Assembly: GCA_947044365.1 (NCBI GenBank)
Contig: OX345636.1
Span: 59,709,537-59,773,536 of the forward strand
DNA length: 64,000 nt
Source: Petrosia ficiformis
Lineage: Eukaryota > Porifera > Demospongiae > Haplosclerida > Petrosiidae
Reading direction: 5' to 3'
Shown: in pieces, positions 1 to 14,733 of the stretch
Numbering within the stretch: the stretch's first letter is position 1
Layout of the letters: each line of letters starts with the position of its first letter
Made by a program: the position numbers and the translations under genes
The notes under the pieces: model-generated
Told to the model about the DNA's origin: nothing
Seen by the model: only the letters and a program-made list of their open reading frames with translations
The model's database searches: none

Positions 1-700
1 GTTACAACCCAAGAGAATTCTTGGAATTAACGTTTTTTCTCGAAGATGATAAATTTGTGTTCCTCTTTGTTGATTGCTTTGAGGTGGATAGGGAAGGCTG
101 CTCACTTTCCTATTTGTTCCTTAGTCACCAACCATGCTTATCACGTTGCTGATGCAACAATTGTAGGAACCCAAATGGTCAATGGCACAACAACAACTAA
201 GACTAACTACAAGAATTCACCATAGATATAGGGATCATAAACAACCATTCAAAGGGTGACCTTATACACAATGTGTTGATGAATCTCATGAAGTACCTTT
301 GCATGGTTCATTGTCATCCATTGAACATTGTATTATAAAAAGTAATGTTATTTTCATGTTTATCCATGGTATTGATTATATCCCTGAAACAGTGAGCTGT
401 ATTTTCTCATTCATTATTGAACTGACTAAAACAATATCATCTGTTGGATTTCCTATTTATCAAAGATCTAACACAATCATTAAAAGTGTGTTAGAAAGAT
501 TTTGTAAGCATTTCATTATTTAGCAGAAACTCCAACAGAATTAGTTAGAGATCATTAATCTAACCCTATTTACTGAACATGAACATTCATATACTATGTA
601 CACCTTTCCTTGTATTTCTTCAAATATGAACAATTTAAATGATTCCATGTTTACTGATACAGTCTAGCTACTTTGTATTCTTATCTTTAAAGCAGTGATT
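1..700. other. No gene recognised
   Basis: AT-rich sequence with no recognisable gene and no convincing splice-bounded exon. Some stretches between 40 and 320 read like decayed coding DNA, but stops interrupt every frame within short distances. It may be intron or upstream DNA of the ankyrin-kinase gene, whose first exons were not found. Confidence 0.3.
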
Positions 701-719
701 AGTATGATTAGTCAATAAT

Positions 720-1540
720 GGCATTTGTAACTACTATCACTGTAGTCACAATTGTGACATTGAGAGTAAAAGGATGCAGTGCCATGTTGAATAATTATAA
801 TGATGTATATACTGTAGTACATGTATACAGTTGTACATGTGTATATAATATTAACAATGATAATTCCATTGCAACAGTGTAGTGAGTATTGTAACTACAT
901 TGTGTGTACATGTATCAGTACTATCACTACTGTGTTGTGACTATTATGATATGTCAGCAGTGACTACTGCTACTATTTTGAGTATAGTGACTACTGTAAG
1001 TATGTAATGGTTGATACAATGATGATATCAATGATGATATATGGTTACTATTATCTAGTGACCACATTACTGTGACATGGTATTGTTTGTTACTTTTATG
1101 AATATAGTGTCTAATATGACAGTAGTGACTGTAGTGACAATAATGATGGTTTTGATAGTAGTAATGAGTACTGTGACCAGTGAGATTAGAGACTACTGTG
1201 ACAGTATTGACTTGTGTGACAGTAGTCACTATTACATGTAAACTTGTGTTCCTATTTTGACTATAGTGACTATTGTGACAGTAGTGTCTACTGTGTTGAG
1301 TATTCATAACTATGGTCACTACTGTGACAATAGTGACTATTGTGACAGTAGTGACTACTATGAAATTTGTGTCAGTAGGGTCTATAATGACAATAGTGAT
1401 ATTATTACTATCGTCATTATGGTGACAATAGTGACTATTGTGACAATAGTGACTAATGTGAAAATAGTCGCTAATATAGCAATAGTGATGTTAGTGACTG
1501 CTCTTACTATTGTTAGTGACAGTAGTGACTATTGGGATTA
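720..1540. repeat. Degenerate GTGACTATTGTGACAATA-type tandem repeat
   Basis: Units such as GTGACTATTGTGACAATAG repeat with much variation, most regularly at 1255-1530. Open frames on both strands here are by-products of the repeat (TIVTIVT and HYSHY patterns) and are not called as genes. Confidence 0.75.
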
Positions 1541-1941
1541 TTAATTGACAGAGCTCCCTGTATTTAATAATTTTCTTAACTATAAATGTAAATGTGTAAG
1601 TGATACAAGCGTAATTGTGTATAAGGACCATGGAAAGTAGGTGTTCAATGTACGTGTGAGATGAGTTCTCTGACCATAGGAAAGCATGTGGAAATGCTAT
1701 ATGTATGTTCACACATGTATATGTACATACACAAAACCTCTAGTCACTACATTTTTGGGAATAATTTCCTTTTGGCGTTTGTCACACATAGATTAATTAC
1801 TGTCTTTTTTCTTTTTTCATCAATATTACTGAAGTGTTACATGTACACTGTACATGTACATGTATTTAACGAGTTCAGACTTGTTTTAGCTCTAAAATTT
1901 TGTATTTTACACATCAGCTTTTATAAAACCAACATAATGAG

Positions 1942-2431
1942 CAGGGTTGGGGCTGATTACACAAGTGTGATTACGATTATGATTATGATGACCCGGAAAA
2001 GTTTCTGAATAATTATGATTACGATTACATACCAAAACTTCAGATTATGATTATGATCATGATTACTGTAGCATGATTACACTATGATTATACTATACCA
2101 CTGCATTCATTTTCAGAAGTGAAGTGTGTTTGGTGATTGTCTTATTCAAACCAATAATGTCAATTCTTTTCATAATTGCACCGTATAAACATCAGTTTTT
2201 CAAAAAGGGTGGATTAAGTTAAACATTAAGTACAACTGCATGTACCTGTGTTTGCATGATTACATTTTATCGTTGGAATGATTACAGTACTGGTTTAATG
2301 GGATTATGATTATGATTATGAATACGCCAATTTCAAGTGATGTGATTATGATTATCATATAGTAAAAAGTGTAGTCGATTACAATCGATTACAATCGATT
2401 ACGATTATAATCGCAATCGGCCCCAACCCTG
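1942..2431. mobile_element. hAT-like MITE with GATTAT simple-sequence interior
   Basis: The left end reads CAGGGTTGGGGCTGATTAC and the right end carries its inverted copy, with GCCCCAACCCTG at the border. The interior is mostly GATTATGATTACGATTAT-like sequence. The 8-bp flanks (ATAATGAG and AATTAATG) match only partly, so target duplication is not proven. Confidence 0.6.
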
Positions 2432-2454
2432 AATTAATGACTATTCTCACTTTC

Positions 2455-4330
2455 ATTGAACTTGCACACAAGCATAGGGTGTCTTATTATATAGGTCACA
2501 TTCTCTGGTTATGAATATACATGTGTACATGTAGAATATACACATGTACATGTATGACTTTAGTGGCATGTCAAATGTGATGTTGGACAAAAGAAAGTAA
2601 CATCCTACCACACCTAAATGTAGTAACCAGTAACCACACACCATTTGGGCTGACCCAACCCCCTGATGCTATTTAATGACAATAGGTATACAGTTTATAT
2701 TTCATACAATTTTTTACATGATATTCATCAAATATTTCATTGTCATTTATAAAAACAGGTTGAATTGGATAATAAAAGGTGTTTAATGACATGTATAGTA
2801 CATGTACATACAGGAAAGATGTTTATTACAATAGATACAATATAGAAGCTGTACTCACTTTATAATATTATACTAATAAGATAATGATACGTAAGTATAT
2901 TATACAGTTTACCTAAACCAATAATAGAGTGTAATTATAATGGTTACGTGTACATGTATGTATACTGAATTGTGGTGTTGGACATGTATGTCCTTTCTTT
3001 AAGAGTGAATATAATTATAATGATATTCATTGTAACATCAAGTGTCAGTTGGGTCAGTCCAAAAGGGTGTGGTTACTGGTTACTGCATTTGGGTGTGGTT
3101 TGATGTTACTTTCTTTTATTCATCATCACATTTAACATGCCTCTAAAGTCATAAATGTATATTCATAACCAGAGAATGTGACCTATATAGTAAGATAAAA
3201 TTAATAAGACTTCAGTAATTGATGAAAAAGACAGCAATTGATGTACAAGTATGTGTGACAAACACAAAAAGGAAATTGTTCCCCACAATAAAGGGACTAG
3301 AGTTTTTGTGTATGTACATGTACACATATAGTGTATATAACATTTCCACATGCTTTTCTATGACCAGAGAATCCATCCCACATATACATTGGACATTTAA
3401 TTTCCATTGTCCTTATATATAATTACACGTGTATTACATTCATGTATAGTTAAGGAAATTATTAAATTCTAGGAGCTCTGTCAATTGATAATCATTAAAT
3501 ATAATAAGTAGGAAATGTTATTATAATTATAATTTCCAACACCACAATATTTATATTATTACTGACTCAACCTCCTGATGTCATATACTTATATATGAAT
3601 AGTAGTATATAGATAATAATGTACATGTATAGTGAGAAGAATTCAATATCTGTGAATATAAAGACATACATGTACCCACATGTTCAAACCATACTCACAT
3701 ACATGAAACACACTCCATTGGTCTTGTGTTCTATACTCAGACTGTGAATATAATGACCTTTAATTTCTTTGTGTATATAAATATTTACCCAAGTCATTAT
3801 ATACATGTAACCATTATAATTACACTCTATTACTGGTTCATGTAAACTGTATAATATACTTATGTATCATAATTTTCTAACTATAATTATTAGGGCTGGG
3901 AATTGGCTCAGATTCTGAAATCGATTATCACTAACTTCCAATCGATTCATAATCGATTAAAATCAGTTGAAGTAATTAGGCCAATTAAGTCAATTAATAC
4001 AGGAAATGCCTCCCATTTGATGATCAAAAAGGCTTCCTGTCACTTCCATATTGAACATTATTTGCCATCACATGCTTGAAAAGTATGTCTTCTGGAATAA
4101 TTAGCATAATTGATATCACAGACTATCAATATCAATTGATTAATCAATTAATCGTCCCAGCCCTAATAATTATTATAAAGTGAGTACACAGCTTGTATAT
4201 TACATGTATGTATATCTATTACAGTAAACCCCTTTTACATGTACATGTACATGTATTTCCTTAAACAGCTTTTTATTTTCAAATTCAACTTGTTTTTATA
4301 AATGTGATGATGAATATCATGTAACAAATT
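2455..4330. repeat. Large imperfect inverted duplication
   Basis: Two pairs of arms are visible. 2460-2665 is the reverse complement of 3044-3195 (shared GGTTACTGGTTACT and CATAACCAGAGAATGTGACC). About 2750-2960 is the reverse complement of about 3800-4320 (shared GTGTAATTATAATGGTTAC and ACTCACTTTATAATA). The right arm is interrupted by the MITE at 3891-4165, which the left arm lacks. Confidence 0.7.
3891..4165. mobile_element. hAT-type MITE, family D copy 1 (TAGGGCTGGGA ends)
   Basis: Ends are TAGGGCTGGGA and TCCCAGCCCTA. It is flanked on both sides by the perfect 8-bp direct repeat ATAATTAT, the target duplication expected of hAT transposases. The interior has runs of ATCGATT inverted motifs and no coding capacity. 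Related copies lie at 15784-16062 and 19261-19530. Confidence 0.88.
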
Positions 4331-4556
4331 GTATAAAATCTAAACTGTATACCTAGTCAATTCTAAATGATATAAATCAGAGATTTCTACGAGCTTTAAC
4401 ATTACCTACCTGACAAGTTTACAATCATTCACATTTCTGCTTTTCTGACAGTAATGAAGCTTGATATCAACTTTTTATCCCTTCATTTTGAAACAGTTGA
4501 TGTTAATGTGTATATGTATATCAGGATAATGTATTAATACTCCACTCTCTATACAG

Positions 4557-4664
4557 AATGTGAGGATCTATTGGGCCATTCAGTATTCTGATGATGAGGA
4601 AGTGGAATCACTGATTAATGATTCCAAAACAGATATAAAATGGACTAACGAAGCTGATTATTCT
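4557..4664 (+). CDS. Ankyrin-kinase gene, exon: ankyrin repeat 1
   Basis: 108 bp, 36 codons, phase 0 at both ends, between TCTCTATACAG and GTAAGT. It contains [17 protein letters not shown], a divergent version of the LHxAA..G..EVVxLLL ankyrin helix pair. No initiator Met precedes it, so it is an internal exon. Confidence 0.8.
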
Positions 4665-7208
4665 GTAAGTGTCATCCTATAAATTAATAATTAAAATAAT
4701 ATTTGTTATTATTTTTAATGATAGTATTTAATAGTTATTATGATTTAATAATTATTATTGAATATCCATTCTATTATGATGGTATATACTAGATATTATT
4801 ATGAAATGTTATTTGTGGTAATATGATTGTGGATATACTGACAAGGAATATTTCATTATTGTGAACATTGTCTTCATTATTTATGTAAATGTCTTATGAA
4901 GTTCCTTAACAATGTTTAATATTACTATTTTCGTTTCTCCCTTCCTATGATTGGTTCCATGATCAATGGTATAGACAGGAAATTATTGTTTGGTGAGGGG
5001 GAGAGGGGCTTACAAAAGGAAATAGGCATACATAGTGTACTGTACTGCAATTTTTAGCTTATTAGTTATTCATGAGGGCATGCTTTTCACTACAAGCTGG
5101 TAAATTAATCCATGTACAATAATTATAATCTATTGAATTACGACACAAACAAACCAAATCAACATTATAATTGATGTATGTTATTATAAGAATTCAGTGT
5201 TTGGCAAAATGTTCATTTTAAATTAATTTATTAACCTCATAGTCTACTGTTTCAACTACTTGTAATTGTTTAGGTCAAATATATGATATAATCTAGTATT
5301 TATTCATACACACATTACCTTTATTGTCTCACTAACATAAACACATACACTCACAGGGGTGGATACAGGATTTATTGTATGGTGGGGTTGATTCATAAAG
5401 GGCGTGGTAAATTAATTAACGAAAGAAAAAGGTCCTCTAACATCGATTTCTGGAAGATGCGCCTCAAATGTTGTTAAATGAAAGCCTTCAAAATGTCTTC
5501 TACTGGAATTCTCTCCTGGTAATGCATAGCTATCACAGCCATGTCTGAAAAGTGTTCTTCTGTGAATGAGGATCGTGTGTAAGTCTTTCAAAGTTCAAAT
5601 GTTTGGGGGGGTTGCAACCCCACAAACCTCCCCCCCTCCCCTAAATCCGCCCTTGACTCATACAAACATGTATTTACAAACATACATACTCACACAAACA
5701 TAATTCACACAAATATATACATACACATTGTCTATTCCTTTAATGATATAAAGTACCAATATACAATGTATCCATAGAGGTGTTAGGATTGGGTTTAACA
5801 AAATTTCCTGTACACTGGCTACCTAAATTACATAAAAATCCTTACGGAAAGAGATTTATTGCTGCTTCACATAAGTGTACCACTAAGGCATTATCTAAAC
5901 TTCTTACCACATGTCTTACTACTATAACTACTCATTTTAAAGAATATTGCCATGGCATTTATAATAATACCGGTGTTAACAGTTTTTGGATAATTAATAA
6001 TTCACAACAGGTCCTTGATAAACTTCACACAATTAATCACTTTTCTAATGCAAAAAAATTTGATAGCTTTGATTTTTCTACACTGTATACTAGTATTCCA
6101 CATATCTCTTTAAAATTGGCACTTACGGCTCTCATACAGGAAGCATATAGAGTTAGAAATTGCATATACCTAGTTGTAAATAAGTTTGGTAAAGCATATT
6201 GGTCAGACATACATGTACCATCTAAATCTAGTTGTAGCAAAAATATTAAAGAGGATAAACTGATAGAAATGCTGGAATTCCTGATAGATAACATTTACAT
6301 TAAAGTAGGTAAAGAAATATTTAGGCAGCAAGTAGGAATTCCAATGGGTACTGATTGTGCTCCTTTTTTAGCTAATTTATTTTTATTCTATTATGAATAT
6401 AACTATATGAAAGATCTTATCAAAAGTAATATACACTTAGCTAAACAGTTTCCTTACACTACCAGATATATTGATGATCTTTTAACATTAAATAATAATA
6501 GATTTACAAAAGTTATTCCTAACATATATCCTCCTGAGTTAGAACTCAAAAGAACTACTGAGAGTCCCACTATGCTATCCTATTTAGATATATTAATTAC
6601 AATAGAAAATGAGAAATATCACACTACCATTTTTGATAAAAGAGACAATTTTGGTTTTAATATAGTTAACTTTCCACATTTATGCAGTAATATTCCCACT
6701 AAACCTGCTTATGAAGTGTATACTGTATTTCACAATTAATTAGAATTGGTAGGATATGTGATTCCTTTAAAGATTTTGCACACAGACACTATAAGTTAAC
6801 TAGTCATTTAATACAACAAGGTTTCTGGTATACTAAGCTATGTTTTACATTTAAAAGGTTTACAAAATACATGCACCTATTTTTTCTAAATTTAAATGTA
6901 ATGTACGCAAGCATATAGAGGAAGGTATTTACCTGCTGGTTAATGTAAGACTGAACAACTAGAAATGTGACTATTAGACGTGCTAGACATTGATTAGTAC
7001 TTATTAGTGCTTTTTCACAATTATAATCAGTACTAATCAGTACTTCTTTTGTGTGTTGCATGGGTAGACAGTGATGGCCAGCTGCTTTTGTAAGAGCAGG
7101 TGCTTAGCTTAGTGTGCCATTGTGGCAGTTCCTTTTCTAAGCCATTGTGGCTGCTTATTTTCTAAGCCATTGTGGCTGCTTATTTTCTAAGCCATTGTGG
7201 CTGATTGT

Positions 7209-7249
<41 letters not shown>

Positions 7250-10200
7250 TTTAAGCCATAGTAGCTGCTCTAATGTTTAATGAAGCCATTGTGGCTGCTT
7301 GTTTGTTTGTTGTGTGTGTGTTTGTTTGCACCTTTTGCTAGCATGCTAGACACATGAATTTTCATGTAATTAATTAATAACTTACAGGTTAGTTAGAGTC
7401 TTAAAGATAAATCACTCACACATGTAGCCCCTCCCACTATTTAACTACTATTACTATTGTATCACTAACCTGTGTAAAGTAATTAATTATAAAGCATAGT
7501 TCTTTGTTGAATATCATTTCATGACTTAATGTGTTGTATTTTATAACTATTTCTGTTACAATTAGTGATATACAGAATCAGTATTTAATATGTTATGTTG
7601 TTTAGAAGCATGGGCCAAATTGGCTCAACAATGATTACTATATATGCCATTGAGAATACATCTTGAAGCAATTAAGTTAATGCTGTTAGTGACATTATAA
7701 TAATAATTACACATGTAACTGTGCCATCTGGCCTAAAGAGAGAACTGTGCAGTGCATGCCAAATAAGAAGCTCTTTTGGCCAATGGTGCACCAGATAAGC
7801 TTATCATAAACACTGATATGTTATATTTATAGCATACATCTGCCTGTGTTATCATGTACATATTCATGTTAGTGTTGTACTTATACTTGTATAGGTACAT
7901 GTATAGGTGCCTCCTGTACTAAGGTATAGGTAAATATAGGTATAGGCAAGTAGTATAGGGGCGGATACAGATACTTTACAGACCAAGTTTTGAAACTTTA
8001 TAGTACTATTTTACTGTTTTAGAAAAAGACTGATACAACAGTCAGAATCATATATTTTTTAGCTATTTCCATTTTTTTGTAGTTTGTGAGTTTCATTTTC
8101 CAACAGAAATGACTATATAGAGCAGTGCTAAAAATTAGTGATGCACGTGAACATATACTAGAACAAGTGTATATAGAGAAAAAAAACATCCCTATGATTG
8201 CTTTACAAATTTATAAAAGTATCCCTATGACTGCTTTGTGGTGTCCAGCATTCAGTAATCATGGCTGACTATCAAGCATGAAAGACAACAGCTTATTATA
8301 GTTATTATTTTGATTATCTACTCTCCTGACCTTTCAAAAGACCTTATAGAACTTTAGGAATATATGTCAGGCAGAATAGCTAGCTATTAGTTCCAGTTTC
8401 TAAGTAAGACTAAGCTACACAGCTTTCTTTCTGCTGGTGTGTAGAGCTTGATCGCGCGTTCTTTTACGCGCCACGCCCATTAATTGACCGAGCTCCCGGG
8501 ATTGATGTAACTTCCTTAACTACGTATACAACGCATACTCGCGTAGGTGACACAAACATATATATATATAAATATACATCGAACCCGTGGGAAAGCAATC
8601 ATAGGGATGGCCCTACGGGCCATAAAAAGCAGTGAACACATGTTCATTGTGTACGTACATGTAGGAATAGGTATAGGTATAGGCAGTTTTAGTTGCCTAT
8701 AATATCTGTATCTGAATTACAGGCAAAACCTCTTATACATGTAGGTACAACACTAGTACATGTATGTATGTATACATACATGTATACATGAATCATCAAT
8801 GTTCACATCTCCATATAGCCCCAGGTCATACATGTATAATATCATTAATCATTGAATGTGTACATGTGTATATACATGATAACACATACAGGCCAGTGAT
8901 TTGTACTGTGGAAGCCATCTAGAATGATGTGATCACCTTGTGGGATACTATGATATCTAAGATCAACAATTTCTTTGGTGTGTACATGTATTCCCCAGAC
9001 TCCCCTAGTAATTGGTACATGGTTTGTATTAGAACTGTTGTGATATTCCAATATATTGATAAAAACTGATACAATAATCTAGTTACTTCTCTCAGAGATT
9101 GATTATCAGTCAATCATGATATGACACATGCTGATCATATACACACACTTAGTTTAGAAAATAAATTAGCGACTAGTTCATCAACAGGTGACAATGATCT
9201 TCTAAAACCAAAGAAGACTTCAAGAAGCAAGATTTGAGTGTATTTCGGTTTTAAAAGATGAGAAAGCTGGTTAGGTACATTGTAGTTGATGATATAATGT
9301 GTTGTATATGTGTTTATCATTGTGTTATGAGCTTCAAAACACACAACATAATTACATTGTTGATCATATTGCAGTATGGATGGGCTTTGATTCAGTGATA
9401 CTATACCTGTATCAATTGTATTGAAATGATTCAAAAAATCATGGAAATTTCAGTAGCGATATTCAATCCATAAAAACTTGTATTGTAAGAGGTCTAGTTT
9501 TCATGCACAATATACACATTATTATTTTAATACACTGTTAAAATGTACTCTCCACTTTTCATTCACTTCCTACCATCCTGAATTATAGTTATATTTCATT
9601 TACACTTGTATCTACATCAATACATTACCTATACTCTTATACAACTATAACAAGAAGTTGAGTTAACTGATTCTTATAGTTACAAACAAGAGAAACTGAT
9701 GTTGTATAAACAGTCCATAGAATTTGAGCTCAACTACACATTTAATAATCATAAACATTTACCTCACCATACAAATATTTTATTATCATAATGTATTTTG
9801 TTAATTATTCTAGCTCCTTTTTGTTTATGCCAAAATTCTACTCAGAACACAGTTAGGATCCATTTCATTATGATTTCATATTCTGTATTCTGACTTGAGC
9901 ACTATAAGTAATTGTGTATAGTAATTAAGACTATAATTATCTGTAATTATAATAGTAATCATTATGATAATTAAGATTGTATGTAAAATACTTTTGTTCA
10001 TAAATAAATGCATACTCAATAAATTGAAGAATCATTAATGTCCAGCTTTGCCAACAAAGTGTTATGAATATCATTATGTGGTTGATTTGGGTATATATCA
10101 TGATGGCAATCCTGGACAAAATTGAGCAAACAGATTATATGTAACTTCTGAACATACTACATAACACGATTTAAAACTATATCAATGCATAGAAACCCAC

Positions 10201-13200
10201 AACTACCAATGTAGCAAACTTTGAAAACGTGCATATTTAATAAGTGAACATTGAAATTGTTTGTTTGATACTTAGCAACTATTTAACATACACTTGTCCC
10301 TAGGGAACGTATTCAACGTAGCAGTCTAGCAGAAGCCAACAACAAAAGAAATGTTAACGTTGGGAAAACGTGTGTAGATACTGTAAAAAACGAAATTTTA
10401 AAATTATACAGTTTGAACAGCGTTTCTATGGCGTTTTATCGTAGTACAGTTTGTACTATGGTCGTAGTACAAAGACGAAACATGAACTTTTTTTTGTTGT
10501 CTACTGTATATTCATTATTATTGATAATATCTAAATGATGAAGTATATGTGTCTATGTGTGTATAAAATACTTGTTTGTCTAATTGAACCACTCCCCCTG
10601 ATTCATAAATAGTGAAGTCAAGTATGGATATGACATGATTTTATTATACACATGTGATAAGTATTTGTATATGTATAGTATCAATTGATATTATTATGAA
10701 TAACATTTACCAGTGAAACTATTAATTATTACTAGTTTGTGTAGTGTTTATTACATGTACATGTATTGTTGTTATTTCATTATACAGAAATGGAGTTTAC
10801 TGCATCAAGCAGCTGTTTATAATAAAGTCAGTATAGTAGACCTGATTATAAAACATGGATGTGATGTGAACATAAAAAGTCTTGTAAGTGATTATATATT
10901 AATTGTTATACACATGTAATATAATGGTTATAATATACAATTGAATACAATCATTAAGGTTACGGTACATATGTACCAAAATCTGATTGTATTTAATATT
11001 AGAATAATATTTCAACTGACCAATGGCTGATGCTAACACTATATACATGTAGTTATAAATCAAAAATAAGTTCATCCAATACATATTTTGATGTGATCTC
11101 CAGGTAAATATTTTCTATAAAGCTATAGCTACATGTAGGCCATCATGTGACATTTTTATTTTGCTAAACATTCAAGAGAAGCAGCAAATCATGATTATTC
11201 ATGATTTGTATCTCGTAACCTTAATGACAAAAGTTTCCAAACAAACTTTAACTATTAATTCAGTCAGTCAATCAGTTCACAAACTTAAAACTAATATTAA
11301 ACTTTATGGTTTCATTTGTTACTTGAAAGTTTATAAAAATAATGTATACATGTTATTACAGGATTTCTGTAAATTAGTCTCCTCTCCAGACTCCATAGTG
11401 CAAAATAGTCTGGTAATTTTGGCCAACATTCCTGTCACATGTAGTGACATAGCCAATCAGATCCCTCAGTTTATTAATTGATTACATGACTTTTTTAATT
11501 CAAAAATGTCATATTAAAACCTGTAATAAACAAATCTGTAACAAAGGTTGTGAAGCATCCCAGATAGCAGCCTTCTACTATCATCTGGAGAGTATGATTT
11601 AATTCAAGTAACAAACTTATAGATTGAAATATTTGTTATACAAGTACAAGTAGGTTGAGTTAATCATGTGACAGTCACCTGATTAGGACATATTTGTGCC
11701 AACCATTGTGGAATGTTTTGTTCTACAGTGGGAATGGCATTCTGGGAATGTCACTATCTGTAAATAGTGTCATACTATAAGAGTGCTGTAACATTGTGGG
11801 GCGAGCCTGATAGCAAATTGTTCAGATAATTTCTGAGTATGCTGCTAAATAGAATACATGTATGTGGTATTATGTACGACATATACACATGTACATGTAC
11901 ATATAGAAGGATTTCAGTACCAACTCCCTAGTGTGGGAGTCACTCGTGCTTACCCCAATTATTAGATAGTATTTATACTTGTAACCCCATCATGACAACA
12001 GTTACAAGTATTGCTAAACACATGTATTATAAACATGTATATTAGTGATCATATGATTATATGTATAGTAAACTAGTAGTTGATATAATCTCACAAGTTA
12101 ATAGATTGTCTTGTACTGATATAATCAGCTTTTTCCTTCTTTATGCAGTACTTGTACATGTAGTTTATAAAGTGTCAAATATAATGTCAATTGAAATGTA
12201 TTGTAGCCATTTATTCCAGGCCATCCATTTTTAATTTCGTAAAACATTATTGGTTACAATTGTGGTTATATAATCTACACCCACTTGATTTGAAAGTGTT
12301 ATGATGGACAATGTTTCTTTTGTATCTGGTTCTTGTATATGAGCTTATCAAAAACACTGATGTTCAATATATTGTATTATCAGTACCTGACATTATTAAG
12401 TTCACATACTATCACAGTGTACTTTGTGAGTGAAGTACACTGTACTTCAAATGTACTACACCATATTTCACATAAGTACTATGCTATCACATACAAATGT
12501 AATGGGAATTAACACACAACTATGATTACAGTACAATGTAGTACAACTATATATTATTATACTAATTAGGAGTGCAGTTGACTATCACCTTATTAAAGTG
12601 TAGCTCCCATCATAGTATGTAAACTTAATTAAGTCAGGTACTACATGTACATGTATACATGTTGATATTATAATACCTCTAGTATACATGTATGTACATG
12701 TACATGTGGTATGTATAATACATGTATGTACATGTACATAAAAATGATGTTCACGTGCATTGTACATGTAGTATGTTACATGTACATGTATTATACATTT
12801 ACATGTACACACTTGTACGTGTACTGTAATTAATACACATGTACATGTGTACATACTATAGTATGTACATGTACGTATACTGTACATGTACTTCTTCACT
12901 ATAATTATTACACCTACATGTACATACATGTACAATAATACATGTTAATACTATACATCATCTTCATACTATAGTACATAATAGATGTACATGTATATAT
13001 ACTATGGTACTTCTACATGTACATGTACAACTACAGTAATGTTATAATACAGTATATAATCTGTACTCAAAATTAAATGTCAGAAAACATTGGCCACACC
13101 CACCATTAATTAATTAAACACTAATGCAAAATCTACAGACTCAGAGAATTCTAAAACTTTCATAAATGCTTTTGAAACATTTGTAAGATGTTCATGCATG

Positions 13201-14401
13201 TACTATTACTTGACTGTCTATTACTATCCCATGTCTGAGTTCACCTAACTACATGTTACATGCCTTGCTTTGGCAACAAAATTAAATACCACTTCCTCAT
13301 AACAACCGTAGATAAGTATATATAGCTAGAGTAAAGGCAAAACACAAAGAAGCAATACTTACATGTATGCATGTATGGTTGTTATATGGAAGTGGAATTT
13401 AATTTTGTTCCCAAAGCAAGGCACCATCCCAATCTTGTTCCTGTGCTTTTTTGGTTTATAATTATATAATTTTATTATTATCAGTGTTTTTGAAAAGGCA
13501 CCATTGACCCAAAGAGCTTCTTAATTATTTAGCACTGCACAGTTCTCTCTTTGGGCCCACATGGTGCAGTTAATTATGATTACATTGTCACTAACAGCTT
13601 TGTTAACTGGGTCAAGATGTTTCCAATGGCATAACACTCTAACCATTGTTGAGCCAATTTGGCACAAGCTTCAAACTTATCAAACCCTCTAATCCCCACA
13701 TACTTTTAAAAAATGTTTTTATTATATAATCACAGTATAATAATTATTATTATTGTCAAGTATTGTCTCAATTATTTTCTTATCAGTTCTGCACTGTGAG
13801 TGCATTCATTAAAATAGTAAGGCCCTTAATTAATCCTTAGACAACTGTTGTTGAATATATGAGACATTTGGTACCATATTGCATTTATGATCATGATATA
13901 GCATTCCAAGTGTCACGTTTGTCCTCAGTAGCAAGTCCTTATTAAATTAGAGAAAATCATGACAACTATTTGAGCTGAAAATGGACTGACAAGGATTTTT
14001 AATGGATATCTCCATTTGTTCAGCATTCATAAGGGCAGCACCACATTGATACTTAGGTTTTCATGCATTTGAGAGGGTAGGTAGAATATTTGTAATTATA
14101 CATGTATCTTCTTGAATGAACGTATGTACATGTACATCTACATCTCTGATAACATCATGTATACATGCTTAGGTTTGGTGTTGGTGTCTTTGGTGGTTTC
14201 ATTACCCCGGCCTCACCTACTGCCTAGTATTAAGTTAGCCTGTTCTCACTGGCGTATGAGATGTTTGATTCGGACCCTACCAGCTGAGCTGCCTTGGTAG
14301 CTCAGTTGGTAGAGCATCTGTCTGGAATACAGAGTGTCGTGGGTTCGAATCCCACCTGAGGCAACTCTCATTTTTCATTTTTCCATTGCCTCAGGTGTCT
14401 G

Positions 14402-14436
<35 letters not shown>

Positions 14437-14698
14437 ACATCTCTGATAACATCATGTATACATGCTTAGGTTTGGTGTTGGTGTTTTTGGTGGTTTCATT
14501 ACCCCGGCCTCACCTACTGCCTAGTATTAAGTTAGCCTGTTCTCACTGGCGTATGAGATGTTTGATTCGGACCCTGCCAGCTGAGCTGCCTTGGTAGCTC
14601 AGTTGGTAGAGCATCTGTCTGGAATACAGAGTGTCGTGGGTTCGAATCCCACCTGAGGCAACTCTCATTTTTCATTTTTCCATTGCCTCAGGTGTCTG

Positions 14699-14733
<35 letters not shown>

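Noticed and set aside
14112..14597. Two nearly identical 62- and 87-codon frames
   Set aside because: They run into the tRNA-like gene in both tandem units; the similarity comes from the 297-bp duplication and no splicing or family evidence supports a protein.
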